A stretch of 62,371 nucleotides of DNA, from NCBI GenBank assembly GCA_945893365.1, contig CAMDED010000026.1, positions 1 to 62,371 of the forward strand. Direction: 5' to 3'. Below, piece after piece: positions 26,341-34,465 of the stretch. The notes under the pieces are model-generated. The model searched no databases. It saw nothing but the letters and a program-made list of their open reading frames with translations, and was not told the DNA's origin. This DNA is from Candidatus Sulfopaludibacter sp. SbA3. Lineage in GTDB: Bacteria; Acidobacteriota; Terriglobia; Bryobacterales; Bryobacteraceae. The translations under genes were made by a program, and so were the position numbers. Every line of letters starts with the position of its first letter. Within the stretch, counting starts at the first letter, position 1.

Positions 26341-26714
26341 TGGTGCGCGGAGAACTGGGCCTGCGGCGGATCGAGTTTGATTGCGATGGTCCTTTCCTCT
26401 TCCGCGACATCGAACGTCTGGCCGAAAGTTCGATATCCCTTGGCAATAATCTGGATCAGGATCTTGCCCTGAGGAATCGGAGGAATCGCGGCGACGCCGT
26501 CCTGGTTGGTGCGCATTTCCCAGTGCGTGCGGATCTTCTTGCCCAATTTCGCGACGGACCGCCCCTGCACGAATTTCACCACGACAGCGGCGCGGTCGAC
26601 AGGCTTTCCGCCCGGCGTAGTCACCTCAATCCGCATCTTGGTCATCTCCGCCGCCACCGAGGTTCCGAGGAACGCAAGCCCACAAGCCATGAGGATCAAT
26701 AGTCGGTTACGCAT
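26337..26714 (-). CDS. Secreted protein with carboxypeptidase-regulatory-like fold, 125 aa
   Basis: A signal peptide (NRLLILMACGLAFLGTSVAA) precedes a single beta-sandwich domain: MRIEVTTPGGKPVDRAAVVV, TNQDGVAAIPPIPQGKILIQ, IIAKGYRTFGQTFDV. This fold is usually an appended domain; here it stands alone. The start at ATG 26714 is supported by GATAAT six bases upstream. Its end overlaps the start of the nucleoside hydrolase as GTGA, so the two are read together. The function is unknown. Confidence 0.7.
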   Translation of the reverse strand: MRNRLLILMACGLAFLGTSVAAEMTKMRIEVTTPGGKPVDRAAVVVKFVQGRSVAKLGKKIRTHWEMRTNQDGVAAIPPIPQGKILIQIIAKGYRTFGQTFDVAEEERTIAIKLDPPQAQFSAHQ

Positions 26715-26720
26715 GTATCG

Positions 26721-26729
26721 ATTATCGCA
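26721..26729 (-). promoter_or_regulatory. Extended -10 for a leaderless transcript
   Basis: The minus strand reads TGC-GATAAT, then six bases, then ATG 26714. The box overlaps the last codons of hpnE, so this two-gene unit can be expressed separately from hpnE. Confidence 0.5.
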
Positions 26730-28035
26730 AATCGGGCAGCAGGAACTGTGCGGGGCGTCCGGCGGCGCGGGCGACGGCCTCGGCGGCGATGTAGCCGCTG
26801 CGCACGGCTCCCTCCATCGTGGCCGGCCAGCCGCTGTTGGTCCAGTCCCCCGCGAGGAACACATTTGGGAAGCGGGTTTCAGCCCCCGGGCGCAAGGCTT
26901 CGGTCCCCGGCGCGGCGGAAAACGTCGCGCGCAATTCCTTGACCACGTGCGCCCGTTCCAGTCTCGCCTCGCGCACGGCGGGAATGAATTCGCCAAGCTC
27001 TTGAACGGCCAAGGAAATCACTTCCGCGCGCGGCATCTCCGTCAGACTTCGCGACGCGCTCACGACAACCTGCACGTATCGGCCTCCTTCCTTATTGAAC
27101 ATCCATTGGATGTTGCGGTCGAGCAGCGTGGCATGAGGCAGGTGCGTCACCGCGCGGTGGAACCACAGGTGAATTCCCGTAATGGGGGAGTGCTCAAACA
27201 GGCGCGCATCCACCCGGAGACAAGGAGCGGCCGCGTGAACGCGCTCGAATGGAAGAGCGCAGATGTAGTAATCGGCCGTGTGGCAGGCGCCGCCCGAGCA
27301 AACGCCCGCTTCCGGATCGAAGCTCTCGACGGGACTGCGAAGGGAGATGGTTACATTGCCGGTCCGCTCCCACGCGCCGCGGCCATAGAGTTCGCCGAGG
27401 GGAACGTTAGGCACTCCCATCTCGTAGGAATCCGCGCGCGCCAGGAAACCGAGCCGGAAAACCTGAAAGCCGTGCATGGCGGCCATGCGGTCCAGGTCTT
27501 CATTGATCGCGCTGACCAGGATCTGCCGCCAGAAACGGTCGATCGCCGCTTGCGTCTGGCGCTTTTCGCGAAGCCAATCGAGCATCGAGATCGAGGCCAG
27601 ATCCGTGCGTGTGCTCCGTTCCCGCAGGATGGCGAGAATGCCGCGGGAGATGGCCAGCTTATCCGACGCCGAAAAACACGCCAGGCGCAGGAAAGATCCC
27701 GCTAAGTGCAGCGGCGCCGGCAGAAATCCGCGCGCCAGGGTTGAAACGCGGCCGCCCGGCTCAATGAAGTAGAAATTCCGGTAGAATCGAATGCGGTCGC
27801 GGACACCGAGCCGCCCGTAGAAATCGAGAAGATTCACGCAGCATCCGAGCAACACGTGCTGGCAGTTGTCGATGACTTCGGAATCCTCCTCCGATGGCGA
27901 GAGCGGGTACGAAGTGGCCCGTCCGCCAAGGAAGCCGCGCGATTCGAAGAGGCGCACGCGAAATCCCGCCTCTGCCAGGGCGGCCGCCGCGGAGAGACCC
28001 GCGAGACCGCCGCCGATGATGATGACCGTCTGCAT
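26722..28035 (-). CDS. hpnE: Hydroxysqualene dehydroxylase, 437 aa
   Basis: HpnE is an FAD-dependent amine-oxidase-fold enzyme that converts hydroxysqualene to squalene for hopanoid synthesis. The dinucleotide-binding motif VIIIGGGLAGLSAAAALAEA opens the protein. EVIDNCQHVLLGCCVNLLDF is a segment I associate with HpnE rather than phytoene desaturases. The C-terminal FAD motif is FLAGDWTNSGWPATMEGAVR. Its usual partners hpnC and hpnD are not in the window. Confidence 0.87.
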   Translation of the reverse strand: MQTVIIIGGGLAGLSAAAALAEAGFRVRLFESRGFLGGRATSYPLSPSEEDSEVIDNCQHVLLGCCVNLLDFYGRLGVRDRIRFYRNFYFIEPGGRVSTLARGFLPAPLHLAGSFLRLACFSASDKLAISRGILAILRERSTRTDLASISMLDWLREKRQTQAAIDRFWRQILVSAINEDLDRMAAMHGFQVFRLGFLARADSYEMGVPNVPLGELYGRGAWERTGNVTISLRSPVESFDPEAGVCSGGACHTADYYICALPFERVHAAAPCLRVDARLFEHSPITGIHLWFHRAVTHLPHATLLDRNIQWMFNKEGGRYVQVVVSASRSLTEMPRAEVISLAVQELGEFIPAVREARLERAHVVKELRATFSAAPGTEALRPGAETRFPNVFLAGDWTNSGWPATMEGAVRSGYIAAEAVARAAGRPAQFLLPDLR

Positions 28036-28080
28036 GCGCGGGCCGGTGTACGTCGTCCACCAGTATGAAGCGGCGTGCGC

Positions 28081-28719
28081 CTATCCACCCACGATCTGCT
28101 CGAATTTCGCCAAAGCCTCAACATGTTGGGTCGTGGCCAGGGTCGAACTCGAAAAATACCGATTCTCTTCCCACGGAGTACTACCACGCCGGTCGACAGT
28201 CAAGACCGCATTGGTACCATGGTCTTCGCCAAATAGTATTCCACTCGGCTGGATTTCTTTTTGGCAGAGTTCGGAGAGTAACCGTGAAAATTCCTCTGCC
28301 TTTTGCGAGAGCGTGTTCAACATCGGCTCCATCTGAACGATGAGCTCACTGCGGTAGAGTCGCTTCTTGGTGAGATGCGGAGGGTATGCAATTCCCAATT
28401 GTTCGCCCAGCCAAGCGGTGAAGTCCAGCAGGAATTCGTGCGCAGCCTCCGTTGAATGACGGCAGCTAGCGACTAGGCCGTCACCGTGCAGATCGAAGTC
28501 GACTTCCACAATCAGTGAACCATCATAAAGGAATTTCCCGTGCTTGAAGTAAAGACTTCCGCCCGAGTGAATCTCCTCTGCCTTCGGAAGCATAGCGAAT
28601 TGGTAATGTTTGCCGATTCCGGCGTAAATCTCCGGGTACAGGCTGATGCCCTTCGGATTCAATTCCTGTATGTCAAATAGCCATATGGTTCTGGCCAGTT
28701 GAACTTTGAGAACTTCCAT
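28081..28719 (-). CDS. Unknown protein, third gene of a toxin-antitoxin-like cassette, 212 aa
   Basis: I do not recognise the family. AGGAG precedes ATG 28719, which lies inside the end of the XRE gene (47-bp overlap), so translation is coupled. The sequence is mixed alpha/beta without signal or membrane segments. The most characteristic part is the core around YFKHGKFLYDGSLIVEVDF and the aromatic IWLFDIQELNPKG near the start. The position matches the chaperone gene of three-gene toxin-antitoxin-chaperone systems, but no SecB motif is evident. Base composition looks less GC-rich than the neighbours. Confidence 0.7.
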   Translation of the reverse strand: MEVLKVQLARTIWLFDIQELNPKGISLYPEIYAGIGKHYQFAMLPKAEEIHSGGSLYFKHGKFLYDGSLIVEVDFDLHGDGLVASCRHSTEAAHEFLLDFTAWLGEQLGIAYPPHLTKKRLYRSELIVQMEPMLNTLSQKAEEFSRLLSELCQKEIQPSGILFGEDHGTNAVLTVDRRGSTPWEENRYFSSSTLATTQHVEALAKFEQIVGG

Positions 28720-29305
28720 ATTGCTCCTGAGCGGCACTTGCGGCCATACCCACGGGTTTCTTGATAGGTTGAACCAGATCCGCGGCGGCGCCTTGAGAGG
28801 GATAATATGCAGATCTGCTAAGTGCGCTTCGCGGTTCGGCTGGCCTCAGACGATCTTCCATCGCTTTTGCTCTTTGCAAATCTTCGGGCGCAAGTTCGTC
28901 CGATCCGAATTCCTCATCGAAGTTTGGAACCGTGAAATACTCAGACCCCTGCATCGGCAGTGAATCCAACGTTCTCGAGAATGGGCGGAACTTGATTTCT
29001 AGATCCGTATCGAATGCTTCCGCCAGACGCAAGAGGGTTGCGACCGTCATCTTGCCATAGTCCGGATTCTCTAACTTGGACACCCACGTCTGGGCCATTC
29101 CGATAGCATCGCCCAGTTCTTTTTGCGTCATCGCTCGCGCCTGCCGCAAGGCGCGGATCTGAAGAGCGACCGAAGCCCGAAGGCGCTCATCCACAAACGT
29201 GTGCCGATACTCCGGATCCCGAAAACTTTGCAGCAGTTGTTGCCTAACTGAAATCGTGCTTGCGGACTCTGCTCGGTTGACGAATAACAAGTTCGCGGCG
29301 TTCAT
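28673..29305 (-). CDS. XRE-family antitoxin-like regulator with long C-terminal extension, 210 aa
   Basis: GGAGG precedes ATG 29305. The helix-turn-helix lies at residues about 50-100: QIRALRQARAMTQKELGDAI, GMAQTWVSKLENPDYGKMTV. A tail of about 110 residues follows, which is long for a simple HigA-type antitoxin and could bind the toxin or the third gene's product. The start overlaps the toxin gene by 62 bp and the end overlaps the third gene by 47 bp, giving a tight three-gene unit that would autoregulate. Confidence 0.8.
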   Translation of the reverse strand: MNAANLLFVNRAESASTISVRQQLLQSFRDPEYRHTFVDERLRASVALQIRALRQARAMTQKELGDAIGMAQTWVSKLENPDYGKMTVATLLRLAEAFDTDLEIKFRPFSRTLDSLPMQGSEYFTVPNFDEEFGSDELAPEDLQRAKAMEDRLRPAEPRSALSRSAYYPSQGAAADLVQPIKKPVGMAASAAQEQYGSSQSSTGQNHMAI

Positions 29306-29624
29306 CTGCAACCTCCAAAAGTTGTTTGGGCAGTCTCCCTTTTTCCACGCCACCGACCAGAAGCGCGAAGTGCCCACGACCAGGACCATAGAATCCTAAC
29401 GGACGATACTGAACACCGGCGCTTACAATTCTCAATTCGAGCACCCCAGGCCAGCCCGTGTATGCGCTGATGTACTGTTCGGGAAAGATCGGGAAACCCT
29501 GGAGCGCTGCTATTCGAGCGTTGATCTTCGCCTTGGCGGCCTTTGGCATTTTCTCGTTGAGCCAGCGATGGATCTCGTTCTCGCCTCTCTCGCTGAAGTA
29601 GTCGAAAAACGTCCACAAGCTCAT
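29244..29624 (-). CDS. RelE/HigB-superfamily toxin (Gp49-like), 126 aa
   Basis: The core is the RelE-like sheet of phage-derived Gp49/HigB proteins: GWPGVLELRIVSAGVQYRPL, GFYGPGRGHFALLVGGVEKG, then a C-terminal helix. Such toxins cut ribosome-bound mRNA. ATG 29624 is chosen over the upstream 29651 because the family begins near SLWTFFDYFSERGENEI. No Shine-Dalgarno is visible. It is the first gene of the cassette, followed by an XRE antitoxin. Confidence 0.8.
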   Translation of the reverse strand: MSLWTFFDYFSERGENEIHRWLNEKMPKAAKAKINARIAALQGFPIFPEQYISAYTGWPGVLELRIVSAGVQYRPLGFYGPGRGHFALLVGGVEKGRLPKQLLEVADERRELVIRQPSRVRKHDFS

Positions 29625-29888
29625 GATACAAGAAAAAACTTCTATTCGCAATCCAGCACCTTCCGACCTCTCAGCAGTTTTTCATCTGATCCCAGTATGT
29701 TATTGAAAACAAGAGTGACAGGCTTCTTGGCTAAGATCCCAAAGCCAGACCATTTGGCAAAGTGCAAGCATCGCTGGGAAACAGGAACTGAATCGGCAGG
29801 TACGAATGATCACCGCTATGTTTCCCAGGTACGAAGATAGGTCCATTACACCATATCGCGCACGACGCGCGCGGAAGGGGCAATCGCC

Positions 29889-29897
29889 TGTTAGAAT
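29889..29897 (+). promoter_or_regulatory. Extended -10 upstream of the GAF-like gene
   Basis: TGT-TAGAAT is identical to the malQ box. In-frame GTG 29902 follows after four bases and ATG 29920 after 22, so the transcript has either a very short leader or none. Confidence 0.4.
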
Positions 29898-29919
29898 TGA
29901 GGTGTACGAATCGCTCCGA

Positions 29920-30954
29920 ATGACGCCTGTACCATCGCCAGCACCATCGCCGGATAGCCCGCTGCCATCGTCGCTCGAAAGCATTTTCGCGAGCGCTCGC
30001 GCGCACGCCGAATTACTGATGCGGGATGCCGTCGAACAGGCCCGGCTCAAGTCCCGCCTTGAAGTCAGCGCCACTCTCAACCAGGCCGCGAGACGTTTGC
30101 GGCAAGCCGCGAGTATCGAGGAAATCGCGTCATGCCTCTTGGACGCGACCGTGCCCTTTTGCGGCAAGGCGGCGGTCTTTGAAGTCTCCGGCGACGAGTT
30201 GCGCGGATTGAGTGGACGCGGCTTGGACGGCCCGCGCGGCGGCGCCATCGACGAGATTGGCTTTTCCTTTGCCGACGCCCCCGCTTTCGCCAGCGTGGTC
30301 GAAGGCCGCGATACCGTAGTTGCGGCCGGCACGGCGCGGGAGATTTCGCACGTGGTGGTGGAGTTGTTCGATCACCAGCCCGGCGAAAAGGCCTATTTGT
30401 TTCCGGTCCTCGAAGCTGACGGCGTGCCCGCGGTACTCTACGCGGCGGGGGCTTCGGAGACGGTCGACATCGCGGCGCTTGAATTGTTGTGCGCCTTGAG
30501 CGGAGCGGCTCTGGCAGGGATATTCGAAAGTCAAAGAAAAGAGCTGGACCCCGAGCCCGAACCGGAACAGCGGGGGCCGCAGCTGATTTCGATCGACGTG
30601 GCACAACCACGCTCAGCCCCAGGCGCTCCTGCCGGGAGGCGTACGACTTTGCCGGAATGGAAGGCGCTCACCCGCGAAGACCAGGAATTCCATCTTACGG
30701 CGCAACGCTTCGCTCGCGTGCGAGTGGCGGAAATGCGGCTCTACAAGTCCGAAGCGGTGAACACGGGCCGAGCCCTTCACGACCTCTATACCGCGTTGCA
30801 GTCCGATATAAACCTGGCGAGGGAAATTTTCCAGCGGGACTTTTTAGCCGCTTCGCCTACCATGGTCGATTATCTTCATGTGGAGCTGGTTTCGAGTCTT
30901 GCTCAAGATGACGCCTCATTGCTGGGACGCGCGTATCCGGGTCCACTGGTCTAG
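29920..30954 (+). CDS. Cytoplasmic GAF-like sensor protein, 344 aa
   Basis: After a Pro/Ser-rich start (MTPVPSPAPSPDSPLPSS) comes a helix (residues about 20-50) leading into a GAF-like region: LRQAASIEEIASCLLDATVP, FCGKAAVFEVSGDELRGLSG, YLFPVLEADGVPAVLYAAG, ALELLCALSGAALAGIFESQ. A linker with PEPEPEQRG follows, then a helical C-terminus (RFARVRVAEMRLYKSEAVNT) that is conserved in acidobacterial proteins of this type as far as I recall. No output domain is recognised. In-frame GTG at 29902 is an alternative start. It overlaps the transglycosylase gene. Confidence 0.65.
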   Translation: MTPVPSPAPSPDSPLPSSLESIFASARAHAELLMRDAVEQARLKSRLEVSATLNQAARRLRQAASIEEIASCLLDATVPFCGKAAVFEVSGDELRGLSGRGLDGPRGGAIDEIGFSFADAPAFASVVEGRDTVVAAGTAREISHVVVELFDHQPGEKAYLFPVLEADGVPAVLYAAGASETVDIAALELLCALSGAALAGIFESQRKELDPEPEPEQRGPQLISIDVAQPRSAPGAPAGRRTTLPEWKALTREDQEFHLTAQRFARVRVAEMRLYKSEAVNTGRALHDLYTALQSDINLAREIFQRDFLAASPTMVDYLHVELVSSLAQDDASLLGRAYPGPLV

Positions 30955-33061
30955 GAACTTCGCAGCGCTGTTCGTCTGCTGCGGGCTGTGCGCCGCCGCG
31001 GACCCCGCCGCGCGTCTGGGACTTGGGTTGGCCGCGTACGAGAAGCAGGACTACGCCGCCGCCGCGGCCCATCTGCGCGCCGTGCGCCCCCAACTGCCGA
31101 AGCTCGAGGATTACATCGCCTACTACCTGGCCGCATCGCTTGCCGAGGACCGCAGATACACCGAGGCGCGCCGCGAGCTCGATGCGATGTGGAAGCTCAA
31201 GACGCCATCGCCTCTATTGCCGAAAGCTCGATTGCTTCAGGCGAGGCTTCTGAGGGAACTCGGTTTTCCGGCCGAAGCCACGCGCATTCTGGCGGAGCGC
31301 TATGCCGATCTCCCCAAGCCCGAGGCGGATATGGCAGCCGCGGAAGCCTACGCCGCCGCGGGCGACAGCGCCCAAGCCGCCGCGAGTTACCAGAAGGTCT
31401 ACTATCTCTACCCAACGAGCGCCGCCGCTGCCACGGCCGAAGGGGAACTCAAGTCGCTGCGCGCGGAATTGGGGGACGCCTACCCCCCCGCCCTGCCGCG
31501 CCAAATGCTGGAGCGAGGGGACCGGCTGCTGGAGGCGAAAGACTACAAACAGGCGCGCGCGGAGTTTATAGCCATGTCGTCACTTCTGGGAGGCGCGGAT
31601 CGCGAAGTTGCGCAGGTCCGCGTGGGCGCAAGTTATATGATGATGGGCGAAACTTCCACCGCCTATCGCCATCTCAAGTCCCTCAAACCGGCGGAGCCGG
31701 AAGCCGATGCCGAGCGGCTCTACTACCTTGCCGAGTGCGCCCGCAAACTGAAGGAACAGGCCCCTATGACGGACTTCCTAAAGGGGCTCGAAGAATGGCA
31801 CGCGGCTTCGCCGTGGCGGCTGAAGGCATTGGTTGCGGCGGCGAATCATTACCTGCTGACCAATCGCCACGCCGACTATGTTCCGCTCTACCGGGCCTGC
31901 TACGAATCGTTTCCAGAGGACCGGAACGCGTGGCAATGCCACTGGAAGGTTACGTGGCAGAGCTATCTGACAAGATCGGACGATGCGGTCCCAATGCTGC
32001 GGGAGCACCTGAAGAAGTACCCTGGGTCCGGTAATCGGAGCGCCGCCCTGTACTTCCTGGGACGCTCCGCGGAGGCGGCGGGCGATCCATCCCAGGCGCG
32101 AACTTATTTCTCGCGCCTGGTGGAGCGCTATCCGAACTTCTACTATGCGCTTCTCGCCCGCGAGCGTCTCGCGCAAACCGGTGCGGCGAAGGCTCCCTCC
32201 GCGGAGCCGGCGGCCCAGTTCCTGAACGAGATTCAGCTTTCCCCATCCAAACACGAGTCGTTCGACCCGCTTCCGGCGACTCGTCTTCGAATCGAGCGCT
32301 CCCGCCTGCTGACGGCCGCCGGGTATCCGGAATGGGCGGCGGCGGAACTGCGGTTCGGAGCGCGGATCGACGCCCAACGATCTCTGATGGCGATGGAGCT
32401 CGCGGGCAACGCCCCTTCGGCCTTCGAATCGTTACGCGGCATGAAAAGCCTGTCCATGGACTACCTTTCTTTGCCGGTCGAGAAGGCGCCCAGGCGTTTT
32501 TGGGAGCTACTTTTTCCCTTGCCTTTTAAGAGCGACCTGCTACGCGCGGCCGCGGACCGGCAGCTTGACCCTTACCTGTTGGCCGGGCTGATACGCCAGG
32601 AGTCGGAGTTCAATCCGAAGGCAATCTCCCGCATGAAAGCACTGGGCCTGATGCAATTGAGATCCGGAACGGGAAGAGAGATGGCTCGCAAGGCTGGCAT
32701 CGGACGTTTTCAAACGAACATGCTTTTCCGTCCCGATATCAGCTTGCGGCTGGGCGCTTACTACATCCGCGCGATGTTCGATCAGTGGAACGGAAAATGG
32801 GAGCAGGTCCTGGCATCCTACAACGCGGGAAAGTCGCGGGCGAATGAGTGGATGAAGTGGGGCGACTTCCGTGAGCCTTCCGAGTTTGTGGAAACGATTC
32901 CCTTCACCGAGACCAGAGACTACGTACAGGCGGTGCTGAGAAACGCCGCACTGTATCGCAGACTTTACGGCGCCGCTCCGGCGCCGGTGCTGGCGAAAAC
33001 GGCGCTTGGGAGCACGGCGCCGAAGTCCGCAAAAAAGATCATGGCGAAAGGGAAACGCTGA
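30908..33061 (+). CDS. Soluble lytic murein transglycosylase with TPR superhelix, 717 aa
   Basis: The N-terminus carries a signal (RNFAALFVCCGLCAAA). About 500 residues of TPR-like helical repeats follow (RLGLGLAAYEKQDYAAAAAH, YFLGRSAEAAGDPSQARTYF), then a C-terminal SLT domain with DPYLLAGLIRQESEFNPKAI (catalytic Glu in the ES motif), RMKALGLMQLRSGTGREMAR, LGAYYIRAMFDQW and VLASYNAGKSR. This is the Slt70 layout and cleaves glycan strands to 1,6-anhydro products. The start is uncertain: ATG 30908 or ATG 30878, both inside the previous gene. Confidence 0.88.
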   Translation: MTPHCWDARIRVHWSRNFAALFVCCGLCAAADPAARLGLGLAAYEKQDYAAAAAHLRAVRPQLPKLEDYIAYYLAASLAEDRRYTEARRELDAMWKLKTPSPLLPKARLLQARLLRELGFPAEATRILAERYADLPKPEADMAAAEAYAAAGDSAQAAASYQKVYYLYPTSAAAATAEGELKSLRAELGDAYPPALPRQMLERGDRLLEAKDYKQARAEFIAMSSLLGGADREVAQVRVGASYMMMGETSTAYRHLKSLKPAEPEADAERLYYLAECARKLKEQAPMTDFLKGLEEWHAASPWRLKALVAAANHYLLTNRHADYVPLYRACYESFPEDRNAWQCHWKVTWQSYLTRSDDAVPMLREHLKKYPGSGNRSAALYFLGRSAEAAGDPSQARTYFSRLVERYPNFYYALLARERLAQTGAAKAPSAEPAAQFLNEIQLSPSKHESFDPLPATRLRIERSRLLTAAGYPEWAAAELRFGARIDAQRSLMAMELAGNAPSAFESLRGMKSLSMDYLSLPVEKAPRRFWELLFPLPFKSDLLRAAADRQLDPYLLAGLIRQESEFNPKAISRMKALGLMQLRSGTGREMARKAGIGRFQTNMLFRPDISLRLGAYYIRAMFDQWNGKWEQVLASYNAGKSRANEWMKWGDFREPSEFVETIPFTETRDYVQAVLRNAALYRRLYGAAPAPVLAKTALGSTAPKSAKKIMAKGKR

Positions 33062-33233
33062 AGCGCGGATCGACGGAATCACGATGAGCGCACTGACCGC
33101 GGACGTTGCAAACACAGGGCTTATGCAACAAGTTGGAATCGTGATGATTCGGAGCGCCGTTTTCAAAGCCCAGTCGCTCCCCTGAGCGAATCGAGATGCG
33201 CTGGCGGGAGCCTTTCGCGTGATTTGTGAGACA

Positions 33234-34463
33234 ATGCGGCATGTGGAGCGAGGGAACCTGAGATTTCTGGTCGCGGCGTTGGCCTGCGCCGCGGTTGGGT
33301 GCAGCGGGCCGTATTCCTCCCCCATGGTGTCGGCGAAAACCTCGGGACCCGCGATGCGTGTCCGCGTCGAGAAGGTGAAGCCGCACACGATTCCCGAAAT
33401 CGTTACCGCCACCGGTGAACTCATCGCCGAGGAACTGGCGATCGTCAGCGCCAGAGTGCCCGGGCGGATCGGCGAGATGAAGGTCGATCTGGGCAGCCGC
33501 GTTGAAAAAGACGACGTCGTCGCCATAATCGAGCCTGTGGAGTACGAGTATCGCGCGCGCGGGGCGGAGGCTCTCGTCGAGCAATCCCGCGCTCGCCTCG
33601 GTCTGAAGAATGACGGTTCCGACGCCGTGAATCCTTTGGAAACGGCCTCCGTCAAGCAGGCCGCGGCCGCGCTCGAGGAAGCGCGCCTCAACTTCGCGCG
33701 CATCTCGCAGCTCTTCAAAGCCGGCGTCCTCTCGCGCATGGAGTTCGACAAGGGCCAGGCAACCGTCCAGCAGACGGAGGCTCAGCATCAGGCTGCCATC
33801 GAAGGCATTCTCGAAGCGCAGGCGCAGTTGAGCGAGCGCCGCGTGGCCTTGGCGATCGCGAGATATCAACTGACCCAAACCTTCGTCCGCGCGCCGTTCC
33901 GCGGCGCGGTTACAAGGCGGATCGCGGCGGTCGGCGAGCAAGTCACGGCAAACTCGCCTGTCGTGAGCGTCGCCCGGCTGCATCCGGTGCGCTTGCGCCT
34001 GGAGGTCTCGGAGCGCTACTCCACGCGTGTCCGCGTGGGCCAGCGGGTCGACGTGCATATCACGGGGATCGAGCCGCGCTCCGGAAAAGTCGTGCGGCTG
34101 AGTCCCGCGATCGAAACACAGAACCGCATCCTCTCGGTCGAAGCCGAGATCCCCAATGAAGACGGCGCGCTGCGCCCAGGCTCGTTCGCCGATGGCGCGA
34201 TCACGGTGGACCCGAACGCGCAGGGTATTTCCATCCCGGTTTCGGCGCTGGTGAGTTTCGCGGGAGTGGACAGGGTTTTCGTCGTGGAGAACGGCGCGCT
34301 CGCCGAGCGCCTGGTCAAGCCGGGGCGGACGTTGGTTGACGGCCGGGCATTGACCGGCGGCCGCGTCGAGATCCTCTCGGGCCTGGCCCCCGGCGAGCAG
34401 GTTGTCGCCGAAGCGAACGAGCGTCTCACGGCGGGGCAGGCGGCCGCGCCGTTCGTGCAATAG
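33234..34463 (+). CDS. RND efflux periplasmic adaptor lipoprotein, second system, 409 aa
   Basis: LRFLVAALACAAVGC gives a lipobox. The adaptor parts are SARVPGRIGEMKVDLGSRVE, a helical hairpin (residues about 120-205), then LTQTFVRAPFRGAVTRRIAA and ISIPVSALVSFAGVDRVFVV. It is followed after 2 bp by a large RND permease but no outer-membrane partner, unlike the 18-24 kb system. An in-frame ATG at 33219 is possible but gives a poorer signal peptide. Confidence 0.9.
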   Translation: MRHVERGNLRFLVAALACAAVGCSGPYSSPMVSAKTSGPAMRVRVEKVKPHTIPEIVTATGELIAEELAIVSARVPGRIGEMKVDLGSRVEKDDVVAIIEPVEYEYRARGAEALVEQSRARLGLKNDGSDAVNPLETASVKQAAAALEEARLNFARISQLFKAGVLSRMEFDKGQATVQQTEAQHQAAIEGILEAQAQLSERRVALAIARYQLTQTFVRAPFRGAVTRRIAAVGEQVTANSPVVSVARLHPVRLRLEVSERYSTRVRVGQRVDVHITGIEPRSGKVVRLSPAIETQNRILSVEAEIPNEDGALRPGSFADGAITVDPNAQGISIPVSALVSFAGVDRVFVVENGALAERLVKPGRTLVDGRALTGGRVEILSGLAPGEQVVAEANERLTAGQAAAPFVQ

Positions 34464-34465
34464 CC

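Noticed and set aside
28081-28719. Third cassette gene as a SecB chaperone
   Set aside because: Position fits, but I cannot point to a SecB signature, so the name was not given.
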